From an uncultured Burkholderiaceae bacterium (GTDB taxonomy: Bacteria; Pseudomonadota; Gammaproteobacteria; Burkholderiales; Burkholderiaceae_C), in NCBI GenBank assembly GCA_938022295.1, contig CALIDR010000226.1:1-19042 (forward strand): DNA of 19,042 bases, written 5' to 3'. Under the pieces are notes generated by a model, which saw only the letters and a program-made list of their open reading frames with translations, did not search any database and was not told the origin of the DNA. Position 1 is the stretch's first letter. The number at the start of each line of letters is the position of its first letter. Of the stretch, positions 8,320 to 15,206 are shown one piece after another. Position numbers and translations under genes: made by a program.

Positions 8320-9021
8320 GTGGACTACGCTTCGCAGCAGCGCAATCCGACCCGCCACGTGGTGGGCATCGGCGTCGTCGTCCTGATGCACGTGCTGCTC
8401 GGCTGGGCGCTGGTCAGCGGGCTGGCGCGGCAGGTGATCGACGTCGTCATCGCGCCGATCGAGACCAAGATCGTCGAGGAGGTGCGCCCGCCGCCGCCGC
8501 CGCCCGAGAACCTGCCGCCGCCGCCGAAGTTCGCGCCCCCGCCGCCGTCGTTCGTGCCGCCGCCCGAAGTCGTCGTCGCACCGCCGCCGACGCCGGCGCC
8601 GACGATCACGGCCACGCCGATCGCGCCCCCGCCGGCGCCGGTCACGATCGGCCCGCCGCCCGTCGTCGCCGCCCCGCCGGCGCCGCCGGCACCGCCGCCG
8701 CCCCCGCCGGCACCGGTGCGCCGCGCCGCGACGCCGGCGCGCATCGACTTCGGCACCTGCGCCAAGCCCGAGTACCCGGTGGCCGCGCGCCGCGCGCAGG
8801 CCGAAGGCGTCAGCCGCATCCGCTTCAGCGTCGACGCCGACGGCCGCGTCTCGAAGGCCGACATCGAGCGGCCCTCGGGCACGTCGCGCGAGCACCGCCT
8901 GCTCGACCGCACCGCCGTCGAGGCGCTGAGCGGCTGCAAGTTCCAGCCCGGCACCGACGAGAACGGCAACGCCGTCGGCACCGTGGCGACCGTCGAATAC
9001 GTCTGGAAGCTCGTCGACTGA
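8320..9021 (+). CDS. tonB: TonB family energy-transducing protein
   Basis: This 233-residue protein should transmit proton-motive force from ExbB/ExbD to outer-membrane receptors. One N-terminal membrane anchor is at about 13-35 with H24 inside it, the position of the functional His in TonB anchors. A proline-rich periplasmic spacer runs from 57 to 135. The C-terminal TonB domain (about 143-233) carries the KPEYPVAARR motif at 149-158 and ends in the YVWKLVD strand. Two cysteines, C147 and C206, flank the domain and could form a disulfide. The start is GTG at 8320 with GAGGAT eight bases upstream; earlier in-frame ATGs lack an RBS and would bury the anchor. First gene of the operon. Confidence 0.93.
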   Translation: MDYASQQRNPTRHVVGIGVVVLMHVLLGWALVSGLARQVIDVVIAPIETKIVEEVRPPPPPPENLPPPPKFAPPPPSFVPPPEVVVAPPPTPAPTITATPIAPPPAPVTIGPPPVVAAPPAPPAPPPPPPAPVRRAATPARIDFGTCAKPEYPVAARRAQAEGVSRIRFSVDADGRVSKADIERPSGTSREHRLLDRTAVEALSGCKFQPGTDENGNAVGTVATVEYVWKLVD

Positions 9022-9044
9022 ACCTTAGTTGTGCGGCCCACGGC

Positions 9045-9059
9045 GCCACCTGCGGTGGC
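9045..9059 (+). other. small hairpin between tonB and exbB
   Basis: GCCACC (9045-9050) and GGTGGC (9054-9059) pair across a TGC loop in the 74-base gap. It could stabilise the downstream exbB message or lower readthrough. There is no T-tract. Confidence 0.35.
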
Positions 9060-9095
9060 ACCCGCCGCCAGCGCCCATCGCCCCCAGGAGGAACC

Positions 9096-9845
9096 ATGTC
9101 CCTTTCCCGCATCCTGCGCGCGCCGCTGACGGCGGCACTGTTCGCCCTCGCGTTGCTGGCCGCGCTGCCGGCCACGGTGCAGGAGGTGATCGACAACCCC
9201 TACGGCCTGCAGGCGCTGTGGGCGCAGGGCGACTGGGTCGCCAAGGGCACGCTCGTCGTGCTGCTGATCATGTCGATGGGCAGCTGGTACATCCTGTTCA
9301 TCAAGATCTTCGAGCAGCGCAAGCTGATGAAGACGGCCGAGGCGGCGGCCAAGACGTTCTGGTCCGCCGGCTCGGTGAAGGAAGGCGCCAAGGCGCTCGA
9401 GCCCGGCAGCGCGTTCCGCTTCATCGCCGAGGAGGGGCTCAAGGCGAGCGAGCACCACGAAGGCACGCTGGTCGAGAACATCGACCTGCACACGTGGATC
9501 AGCATGAGCATCCAGCGCGCGGTCGACAACGTCAACATGCGCATGCAGGACGGGCTGGCGTTCCTCGCCACCGTCGGCTCGACGGCGCCGTTCGTCGGCC
9601 TGTTCGGCACCGTGTGGGGCATCTACCACGCGCTGGTGGCCATCGGCGTGTCGGGGCAGGCGTCGATCGACAAGGTCGCCGGGCCCGTCGGCGAGGCGCT
9701 GATCATGACCGCGCTCGGCCTCGCGGTCGCGGTGCCGGCGGTGATGGCGTACAACTGGCTCGTGCGCCGCAACAAGGTGACGATGGAGCGCGTGCGCGCC
9801 TTCAGCGGCGACCTGCACAACGTGCTGCTGGCCGGCAAGGCCTGA
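9096..9845 (+). CDS. exbB: ExbB/MotA/TolQ family proton channel protein
   Basis: This 249-residue inner-membrane protein forms the proton channel with ExbD and powers TonB. An N-terminal hydrophobic segment (about 10-26) resembles the cleavable or extra leader of this ExbB subtype. Core helices are TM1 at about 50-70, TM2 at 153-184 with TVGSTAPFVGLFGTVWG, and TM3 at 200-224 with MTALGLAVAVPA. Those two helices contain the conserved small and threonine residues lining the pore. The ATG at 9096 has the strongest RBS in the window, AGGAGGAA (9087-9094), which suits the high ExbB stoichiometry (five subunits per complex). Second gene of the operon. Confidence 0.95.
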   Translation: MSLSRILRAPLTAALFALALLAALPATVQEVIDNPYGLQALWAQGDWVAKGTLVVLLIMSMGSWYILFIKIFEQRKLMKTAEAAAKTFWSAGSVKEGAKALEPGSAFRFIAEEGLKASEHHEGTLVENIDLHTWISMSIQRAVDNVNMRMQDGLAFLATVGSTAPFVGLFGTVWGIYHALVAIGVSGQASIDKVAGPVGEALIMTALGLAVAVPAVMAYNWLVRRNKVTMERVRAFSGDLHNVLLAGKA

Positions 9846-9881
9846 GCGCGGACCACCCGGCCCCCGACGGAGGACGAAGCG

Positions 9882-10319
9882 ATGGCGATGCAGCTCGGTG
9901 CCGCCGACGGCGACGAGGATCCGCTGAACACGACGATCAACACGACACCGCTCGTCGACGTGATGCTCGTGCTGCTGATCATCTTCCTGATCACGATCCC
10001 GGTCGTCACGGCGTCGATCCCGCTCGAGCTGCCGAAGGAGCGCAACGTGCCGACGCAGACCAAGCCGGAGAACATCGTCATCGCGGTCAACCGCGACGGC
10101 GAGATCTTCTGGGGCCTGGAGTACGTGCCCGACATCGAGACGCTCGTCAACCGGCTCAAGGTCGAGGCGGTCAAGGAGCCGCAGCCCGAGGTCCACATCC
10201 GCGGCGATCTCGAGGCGCGCTACGAGAACGTCGGGCGCGTCGTCGTCGCCTGCCAGCGCGCGGGCATCTACAAGGTGGGCTTCATCACCGAGCCGCCGGC
10301 CGGCGCGGTGACGCGCTGA
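9882..10319 (+). CDS. exbD: ExbD/TolR family biopolymer transport protein, first copy
   Basis: This 145-residue protein has a short cytoplasmic N-terminus, one membrane helix (about 25-45) and a periplasmic domain to the end. The essential proton-carrying aspartate is D26 in NTTPLVDVMLVLLI. The ATG at 9882 follows GGAGGA, and the gap to exbB is 36 bases. It differs from the second ExbD in its periplasmic part, so the two are diverged paralogues and not a recent duplication. Confidence 0.95.
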   Translation: MAMQLGAADGDEDPLNTTINTTPLVDVMLVLLIIFLITIPVVTASIPLELPKERNVPTQTKPENIVIAVNRDGEIFWGLEYVPDIETLVNRLKVEAVKEPQPEVHIRGDLEARYENVGRVVVACQRAGIYKVGFITEPPAGAVTR

Positions 10320-10338
10320 CCGCCACCGGAGCACGACG

Positions 10339-10767
10339 ATGGGAATGAACGTAGGGGCGGGCGGCGGCGACGACGAGCCGATGGTCGACATCAACACCAC
10401 GCCGCTGATCGACGTGATGCTGGTGCTGCTGATCATGTTCATCATCACGATCCCGATCCAGACCCACGCGGTCAAGATGAACATGCCGATCCCCAACCAG
10501 CAGCAGCCGCCCACCGAGCCGCGGCCGCCGGTGCGCATCGACATCGACTTCGACGGGACGATCGGCTGGAACGGCGAGATCGTCGACAGCCGCGACGAAC
10601 TCGAGGCGCGGCTGGCCCGGGTGGCCGCCGAGGCCGACCAGCAGGAAGTGCACGTGCGGCCGAACAAGCTCGTCACCTACCGCCACGTCGCCGCCGTGAT
10701 GGCCAGCGCCCAGCGCCTGGGCGTGACCAAGATCGGGCTCGTCGGCAACGAGCAGTTTCTCGACTGA
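10339..10767 (+). CDS. exbD: ExbD/TolR family biopolymer transport protein, second copy
   Basis: This 142-residue protein has the same layout as its neighbour: D25 in NTTPLIDVMLVLLIMF, one helix (about 22-44) and a periplasmic domain that starts with a Gln/Pro-rich stretch (50-62). The start at 10339 follows CGGAG, 19 bases after the first exbD. Identity to the first copy is high in the membrane helix and low beyond it. A dimer of two different ExbD chains, as in some two-ExbD TonB systems, is possible (inference). Confidence 0.95.
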   Translation: MGMNVGAGGGDDEPMVDINTTPLIDVMLVLLIMFIITIPIQTHAVKMNMPIPNQQQPPTEPRPPVRIDIDFDGTIGWNGEIVDSRDELEARLARVAAEADQQEVHVRPNKLVTYRHVAAVMASAQRLGVTKIGLVGNEQFLD

Positions 10768-10844
10768 CGGCCGCGCCTGCGGCGCCGAACTCGCCGCCGC
10801 CGGCCGCCTCCAACCGCGCCCACTCCCATCACGGATCGCCCGCC

Positions 10845-12077
10845 ATGACGCGTCGCCTGCGCCCCTTCGCTCCGCTGCTGCTGGCCGCCGCCCTCGCGGC
10901 CGGCGTGCCCTCGGTCGCCCACGCCCAGCAGGCGCTGCGGCCCGAGGTCGGCAAGCCGCTGCAGCAGGCCGGCGAGCTGCTGCGCGCCGGCAAGGCGCGC
11001 GAGGCGCTGGCCAAGGTCGCCGAGGCCGACCGCGTGCCGAACAAGACCGCCGACGAGCAGCTGACGATCCACCGCATGCGCGGCGCGGCTGCGCAGCGCG
11101 CCGGCGACAACGCCACCGCGATCCAGGCCTTCGAGGCTGCGATGGCCAGCGGCCGGCTGCCAGGCGCCGAGGCGGCGCAGGTGGCCGAGTCGCTCGCGTT
11201 CGCGTATTCGCAGCAGCGCAACTGGGCCAAGACGACCGAGTGGGCGCAGCGCGCGCAGCAGCTCGGCGCCAACAGCGCGCAGCTGCGCCAGCTGGTGGCG
11301 TACGTGCAGTCGCAGACCGGCGACTACGCCGCGATCGCGCGCGAATCGCAGGCGGCGATCGCCGCTGCCGAGCAGGCCGGGCGCCGCCCCGCCGAGGACG
11401 ACCTGCTGCGCCTGGCCGACGCCCAGCAGCGCAGCAACGACCAGGTCGGCTACCTGAACACGTTCGAGAAGCTGCTGACGCACTACCCGAAGAAGGAGTA
11501 CTGGAACGCCTACCTGGCGCGCGTGATGCGCAAGCCCGGCTTCGCCGACCGGCTCGGCCTGGACGTGATGCGGCTGAAGCTCGCCACCGGCAACCTCGCC
11601 ACCGCCGACGAGTACATGGAGATGGCGCAGCTCGCGCTGCAGGCCGGCCTGCCGAGCGAGGGCCGGCGCGTCGTCGAGCGCGGCATGGCCGCCGGCGTGC
11701 TCGGCACCGGCGACCAGGCCGCGCGCCACCAACGCCTGCTCGACCTCGCGATCCGCCAGGAGGCCGAGGTCAGGGCCGCGCTCGAGCGCGCCGGCGCCGA
11801 GGCGGCGGCGGCCAAGGACGGCAACGCGCTCGTGCAGCTGGGCATGGTCTACGTCTCGATCGGCGAGGCCGAGCGCGGCGTGCAGCTGATCGAGCAGGGC
11901 ATCGCCAAGGGCGGCCTGCGACGGCCCGACGACTCCAAGCTGCGCCTCGGGCAGGCGCTGCTGGCCACCGGCAAGCAGCGCAGCAAGGCCGTGCAGACGC
12001 TGCGCAGCGTGCAAGGGGCCGACGGCACCGCGGACATCGCGCGCCTGTTCGCGATCCAGGCCCAGCAGTCGGGCTGA
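10845..12077 (+). CDS. periplasmic TPR-like repeat protein of the TonB operon
   Basis: This 410-residue protein has a Sec signal peptide (hydrophobic core about 8-22, cleavage after AHA at 27). The mature protein is almost entirely helical pairs of about 34 residues rich in A, L, Q and E, resembling tetratricopeptide or Sel1-like repeats; examples start near 33, 70, 105, 140, 255 and 325. There is no enzyme motif. It follows the second exbD by 77 bases on the same strand, so it is probably the last gene of the TonB operon. TPR proteins accompany some TonB2-type clusters, where they help the complex work; a scaffold between TonB/ExbD and a receptor is a reasonable inference. A GGAT motif nine bases before the ATG is a weak RBS. 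Confidence 0.88.
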   Translation: MTRRLRPFAPLLLAAALAAGVPSVAHAQQALRPEVGKPLQQAGELLRAGKAREALAKVAEADRVPNKTADEQLTIHRMRGAAAQRAGDNATAIQAFEAAMASGRLPGAEAAQVAESLAFAYSQQRNWAKTTEWAQRAQQLGANSAQLRQLVAYVQSQTGDYAAIARESQAAIAAAEQAGRRPAEDDLLRLADAQQRSNDQVGYLNTFEKLLTHYPKKEYWNAYLARVMRKPGFADRLGLDVMRLKLATGNLATADEYMEMAQLALQAGLPSEGRRVVERGMAAGVLGTGDQAARHQRLLDLAIRQEAEVRAALERAGAEAAAAKDGNALVQLGMVYVSIGEAERGVQLIEQGIAKGGLRRPDDSKLRLGQALLATGKQRSKAVQTLRSVQGADGTADIARLFAIQAQQSG

Positions 12078-12116
12078 CGCCCTGCGCGCCCGGGCGGCCG
12101 CGCCGGCCGCGCTGCC

Positions 12117-12122
12117 TAGAAT
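12117..12122 (+). promoter_or_regulatory. -10 box (TAGAAT) set for a leaderless start of the MBL gene
   Basis: TAGAAT (five of six matches to TATAAT) ends seven bases before the ATG at 12130. The gap is CGCGGCG, with no ribosome-binding site. Transcription would begin at or one base before the start codon. It separates this operon from the TonB operon 40 bases upstream. Confidence 0.55.
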
Positions 12123-12129
12123 CGCGGCG

Positions 12130-13101
12130 ATGAATGCTCCCCTGCCCGCCTACGTGGCCGACCTCGGCCACGGCATCTACGCGATCGACACCGGCTTCCA
12201 CCGCGAGCGGTTCGACGCCGCCTACCTGATCGTCGAGCGCGGCCGCGCCGCGTTCGTCGACACCGGCGCCAACAGCGCGCTGCCGCGCCTGCTCGGCGCG
12301 CTGGACGCGCTCGGCATCGCGCGCGACGCCGTCGACCACGTGATCCCGACCCACGTCCACCTCGACCACGCCGGCGGCGCCGGCGCGCTGATGCGCGAGC
12401 TGCCGCACGCGACGATGGTCGTGCACCCGCGCGGCGCGCGCCACCTGATCGACCCGAGCGCGCTGTACGCCGGCGCGCTCGAGGTCTACGGGCAGGAGGA
12501 GATGGACCGCTCCTACGGCCGCCTGGTGCCGGTGGACGCCGCGCGCGTCGTCACCAGTGCCGACGGCTGGACGCTCGAGCTCGCCGGGCGGCCGCTGCGC
12601 TTCGCCGACACGCCCGGCCACGCGCGGCACCACCACTGCATCTGGGACGAGGCGAGCCGCGGCTGGTTCACCGGCGACACGTTCGGCCTGAGCTACCGCG
12701 AGTTCGACGTCGACGGCCGTGCGTGGGTGCTGCCGACGTCGACGCCGGTGCAGTTCGAGCCCGAAGCGCTCGAACGCTCGCTGGAGCGGCTGCTCGCCGC
12801 CGCGCCGCAGCGCATGTACCTGACGCACTTCGGTGCCGTCGGCGACGTGCCGCAACTGGCCGCCCAGCAACTCGCGCTGCTGCGCGAGATGGTGCGCATC
12901 GGGCAGCGCCACCGCGACGCCCCCGACCGCCACGCCGCGCTGGTGGCCGAACTGCACGCGCTGTACGCCGACAGCCTGGCCGCGCACGGCTGCGCGCTGC
13001 CGCGCGAGCGGATCGAGGCGCTACTCGCGCTCGACGTCGGCCTGAACGCGCAGGGCATCGAGGCCTGGCTCGACCGCGAGCGGCGCAAGGGCGGCGCATG
13101 A
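12130..13101 (+). CDS. metallo-beta-lactamase-fold hydrolase
   Basis: This 323-residue soluble protein has the full binuclear zinc motif set of the family: H75-V-H77-L-D79-H80, H164 in DTPGHARHHH, D183 in FTGDTFG and H233 in LTHFG. No signal peptide is present, so it is cytoplasmic. Residues 245-323 are an extra helical C-terminal region beyond the MBL fold. Such proteins hydrolyse thioesters, lactones or phosphodiesters; the substrate cannot be read from the sequence. The fold type (glyoxalase II-like, with D79/H80) argues against a true beta-lactamase. Its TGA overlaps the next ATG (ATGA), so the SDR is translationally coupled and the two may act in one pathway. Confidence 0.9.
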   Translation: MNAPLPAYVADLGHGIYAIDTGFHRERFDAAYLIVERGRAAFVDTGANSALPRLLGALDALGIARDAVDHVIPTHVHLDHAGGAGALMRELPHATMVVHPRGARHLIDPSALYAGALEVYGQEEMDRSYGRLVPVDAARVVTSADGWTLELAGRPLRFADTPGHARHHHCIWDEASRGWFTGDTFGLSYREFDVDGRAWVLPTSTPVQFEPEALERSLERLLAAAPQRMYLTHFGAVGDVPQLAAQQLALLREMVRIGQRHRDAPDRHAALVAELHALYADSLAAHGCALPRERIEALLALDVGLNAQGIEAWLDRERRKGGA

Positions 13102-13898
13102 CGCCGGGCACCGACATCCGATTCGGGCTCGCCGGGCGCGTAGCCGTCGTGACCGGCGCCGCGCAGGGCATCGGCGAGGCCTGCGCGCGGCGGCTGGCCG
13201 ACGAGGGCATGGCGGTGGCGCTGTGGGACTTGGCCGACGGCGCCGGCGAGGCGCTCGCCGCCGCGTTGACGGCCGCCGGCGCGCGCGCCGTGTACCGGCA
13301 CTGCGACGTCGCCGACAAGGGGCAGGTCGACGCCGCGCTCGCCGCCACGCTCGCCGCCTTCGGCCGCGTCGACGCGCTGGTCAGCAACGCCGGCATCTTC
13401 CGCGCCGCGCCGTTCCTCGACATCGCCGAAGTCGACTGGGACGCCGTGCTCGGCGTCAATCTGAAAGGCGCGTTCCTCGTCGGCCAGGCGGTGGCGCGGC
13501 AGATGGCGGCCCAGGGCGGCGGCGGCGCGATCGTGCACATGAGCTCGGTCAACGGCCGGCTGGCGATCCCGACGATCGCGAGCTACAACGCGAGCAAGGG
13601 CGGGCTGGACCAGCTCACGCGCGCGATGGCGCTCGCGCTGGTGGACCACGGCATCCGCGTCAACGGCGTCGCCCCGGGCACGATCGCGACCGAACTCGCG
13701 CGCCAGGCGGTGCTGACGAGCGAGGAGGCGAAGGCGCGCATCCTGTCGCGCACGCCGATGCGCCGGCTCGGCGAGCCGGCCGAGGTGGCCGCCGTCGTCG
13801 CCTTCCTGCTCAGCGACGCCGCGAGCTACGTCACCGGCGAGACGGTGCTCGTCGACGGCGGGCGGATGACGCTGAACTACACGATGCCTGCCCGCTGA
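13098..13898 (+). CDS. short-chain dehydrogenase/reductase (SDR)
   Basis: This 266-residue protein is a classical NAD(P)-dependent SDR oxidoreductase. Nucleotide binding: TGAAQGIG (19-26) and the CDV (69-71) adenine contact. Catalysis: N121, S150, Y163 and K167 (YNASK). The usual NNAG motif is SNAG here (96-99), a mild substitution. The C-terminal VDGG (about 253-257) is typical of 3-oxoacyl-ACP reductase-like members. D44 at the end of beta-2 suggests NAD(H) preference (inference). The substrate is unknown. It overlaps the MBL gene and is followed after nine bases by the GDT1 gene. Confidence 0.93.
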   Translation: MTPGTDIRFGLAGRVAVVTGAAQGIGEACARRLADEGMAVALWDLADGAGEALAAALTAAGARAVYRHCDVADKGQVDAALAATLAAFGRVDALVSNAGIFRAAPFLDIAEVDWDAVLGVNLKGAFLVGQAVARQMAAQGGGGAIVHMSSVNGRLAIPTIASYNASKGGLDQLTRAMALALVDHGIRVNGVAPGTIATELARQAVLTSEEAKARILSRTPMRRLGEPAEVAAVVAFLLSDAASYVTGETVLVDGGRMTLNYTMPAR

Positions 13899-13907
13899 GG
13901 GGCGCCG

Positions 13908-14480
13908 TTGCTCGAAGCCTTCGCCGTGTCCACCGGCGTCGTCGCGCTCGGCGAGGTCGGCGACAAGACGCAACTGCTCGCGCTCGTGCTCGCGGCGCGC
14001 TTCCGCCGGCCGTGGCCGATCGTGGCCGGCATCCTCGTCGCGACGCTGCTGAACCACGCGCTGGCGGCGGCGCTGGGCACCTGGCTCGTGCGCACCGTCG
14101 ATCCGCAGTGGATGCGCTGGGTGCTCGGGTTGTCGTTCGTCGCCGTCGCGGCGTGGATGCTGCGCCCCGACGAGCCCGGCGAGGTCGGCGGCCACGAGCC
14201 GGGCCGGCTCGGCGTGTTCGGCCTGACGACGGTGGCGTTCTTCCTCGCCGAGATGGGCGACAAGACGCAGATCGCCACCGTGATGCTCGCCGCGCGCTTC
14301 GGCGAGCTGGTGGCCGTCACCGCCGGCACCACGCTCGGCATGCTGATCGCCAACGTGCCCGCGGTGCTGCTCGGCGAGCAGGCGGTCAAGGTGGTGCCGG
14401 TGCAGTGGGTGCACCGCATCGCCGCGGGGGTATTCGCGGCAATCGGGGTCGCGGTGCTGGCCGGCGTGGGCACGACCTGA
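13908..14480 (+). CDS. GDT1/UPF0016 (TMEM165-like) cation transporter
   Basis: This 190-residue membrane protein has two homologous halves of three helices. Each half carries the family signature E-x-G-D-K-T: E16-V-G-D-K-T21 and E115-M-G-D-K-T120. These acidic residues bind the exported cation. Bacterial members such as MneA export Mn2+, and eukaryotic ones handle Mn2+/Ca2+. The start is a TTG at 13908 preceded by GAGGGG, nine bases after the SDR stop, so expression follows the MBL-SDR operon and no yybP-ykoY riboswitch fits in the gap. Manganese export is a family-based inference. Confidence 0.93.
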   Translation: MLEAFAVSTGVVALGEVGDKTQLLALVLAARFRRPWPIVAGILVATLLNHALAAALGTWLVRTVDPQWMRWVLGLSFVAVAAWMLRPDEPGEVGGHEPGRLGVFGLTTVAFFLAEMGDKTQIATVMLAARFGELVAVTAGTTLGMLIANVPAVLLGEQAVKVVPVQWVHRIAAGVFAAIGVAVLAGVGTT

Positions 14481-14574
14481 GGCCGGCGCGCCGACCGAGG
14501 CGTACACGGCCGCGCGCAAACGGATCCGATCGAGCGGCGGGACCCGAGGCCAGCCGGTGTGCCGCCGGCAGCGT

Positions 14575-14601
14575 GCCCGCAGGTTACGTTTCCTGCCGGG
14601 C
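14575..14601. terminator. bulged stem-loop between convergent genes, possible bidirectional terminator
   Basis: GCCCGCAGG (14575-14583) pairs with CCTGCCGGGC (14592-14601), giving nine base pairs with one bulged C and an eight-base loop TTACGTTT. It lies in the 209-base gap between the convergent GDT1 and MarR genes, where a terminator is expected. There is no clear T-tract. The rest of that gap holds nothing I can identify. Confidence 0.4.
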
Positions 14602-14689
14602 GCAGCGCGCGTTCGCGGCGGTCGTCCGCCTCGGCTGCCTCGTCACGGGCGCGCGCAGGCCGGCCAAGCAGGACGGCGATCCGAGGCGA

Positions 14690-15142
14690 TCAGACATCGC
14701 CCTCGCCCGCGCCGTCGTCCAGCCGCGCGAGGCAGTCGTCGAGCAGCGCGTGCAACCGCGCGACGCGCGCCGGGCCGAGCCGCTCGTTGAGTGCGAGCTG
14801 CGCGCGCTTCCACGCCCGCTGCGCCTCGGCGCGCTTGTCGCGGCCGGCCGGCGTCGCGCTCACGAGCCGGCTGCGCGCGTCGACGCCCGGGCCCGCCTCG
14901 ACCCAGCCGTGCTCGACCAGCGGTTGCAGGTTGCGCGTCAGCGTCGAGGCGTCGAGCTTCATCGCGCGCGCCAGCTCGCCCGGGCGGATCGGGCCGAGCT
15001 TGACCACCCCCGACAGCAGCGAGTACTGCGTCGCCTTCAGTCCCACCTCGGCGAGGTAGGCCTCGTAGTGGCGCGCGACGACGCGGCCGAGCTGGCGCAG
15101 CTTCAGGTTCGTGCATCCGACCGGCCCGGTAAGGCTTTCCAT
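14690..15142 (-). CDS. MarR family transcriptional regulator
   Basis: This 150-residue winged-helix regulator should bind a palindromic operator as a dimer. The wHTH spans about 37-100: ATQYSLLSGV (37-46), the recognition-helix region LDASTLTRNLQPL (63-75) and the wing DARSRLVSATPAG (88-100). Two cysteines, C10 and C137, lie near the two termini in the dimerisation region. The protein belongs by eye to the CTNLKLRQL subgroup common in proteobacteria. It is divergent from the hotdog thioesterase, with 64 bases between the start codons, and two identical operator candidates lie in that gap. It therefore probably represses both itself and the thioesterase, relieved by an acyl- or aryl-CoA, phenolic or oxidant signal (inference). 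GAAGG touches the ATG and is too close to act as a normal RBS. Confidence 0.92.
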   Translation of the reverse strand: MESLTGPVGCTNLKLRQLGRVVARHYEAYLAEVGLKATQYSLLSGVVKLGPIRPGELARAMKLDASTLTRNLQPLVEHGWVEAGPGVDARSRLVSATPAGRDKRAEAQRAWKRAQLALNERLGPARVARLHALLDDCLARLDDGAGEGDV

Positions 15143-15148
15143 CCTTCA

Positions 15149-15154
15149 ATTGTA
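15149..15154 (-). promoter_or_regulatory. -10 box (TACAAT) of the MarR gene
   Basis: On the minus strand TACAAT (five of six matches) ends six bases before the ATG at 15142, so transcription would start on the start codon. It overlaps the first operator candidate. No good -35 is visible at 16-18 bases. Confidence 0.5.
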
Positions 15155-15161
15155 TCTGCAA
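15150..15161. promoter_or_regulatory. MarR operator candidate 1
   Basis: TTGTATCTGCAA occurs here and again 30 bases downstream. With flanks it reads AATTGTATCTGCAATT (15148-15163), whose outer five bases on each side are exact inverted repeats. The size and TTG...CAA symmetry are typical of MarR sites. It covers the MarR -10 box and the putative thioesterase -35. Confidence 0.7.
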
Positions 15162-15177
15162 TTTTTGCGGCTACATT
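15150..15177 (+). promoter_or_regulatory. putative sigma-70 promoter of the thioesterase gene
   Basis: TTGTAT (15150-15155) as -35 and TACATT (15172-15177) as -10, with a 16-base spacer, are the best pair in the divergent gap. A start near 15184 leaves a leader of about 23 bases with AGGAG at 15197-15201. A weaker alternative is TTGCGG (15165-15170) with AACTAT (15190-15195). Confidence 0.45.
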
Positions 15178-15179
15178 CC

Positions 15180-15191
15180 TTGTATCTGCAA
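15180..15191. promoter_or_regulatory. MarR operator candidate 2
   Basis: This is a second exact copy of TTGTATCTGCAA, 30 bases (about three helical turns) from the first, so two dimers would sit on the same DNA face. It overlaps the predicted thioesterase transcription start. Confidence 0.7.
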
Positions 15192-15206
15192 CTATCAGGA
15201 GCCGCG

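Noticed and set aside
8485..8730. CCG-rich low-complexity tract in tonB as a possible phase-variable microsatellite
   Set aside because: The triplets encode the normal TonB proline spacer and are interrupted often. Length changes in multiples of three would not shift the frame.
7437..9095. Open frame running upstream of exbB through tonB and SRAP
   Set aside because: It is only the exbB frame extended upstream by GC richness. The strong AGGAGGAA before 9096 and the start of ExbB similarity fix the real start.
13899..13907. Manganese (yybP-ykoY) riboswitch in front of the GDT1 gene
   Set aside because: Only nine bases separate it from the SDR stop, which leaves no room for the motif.
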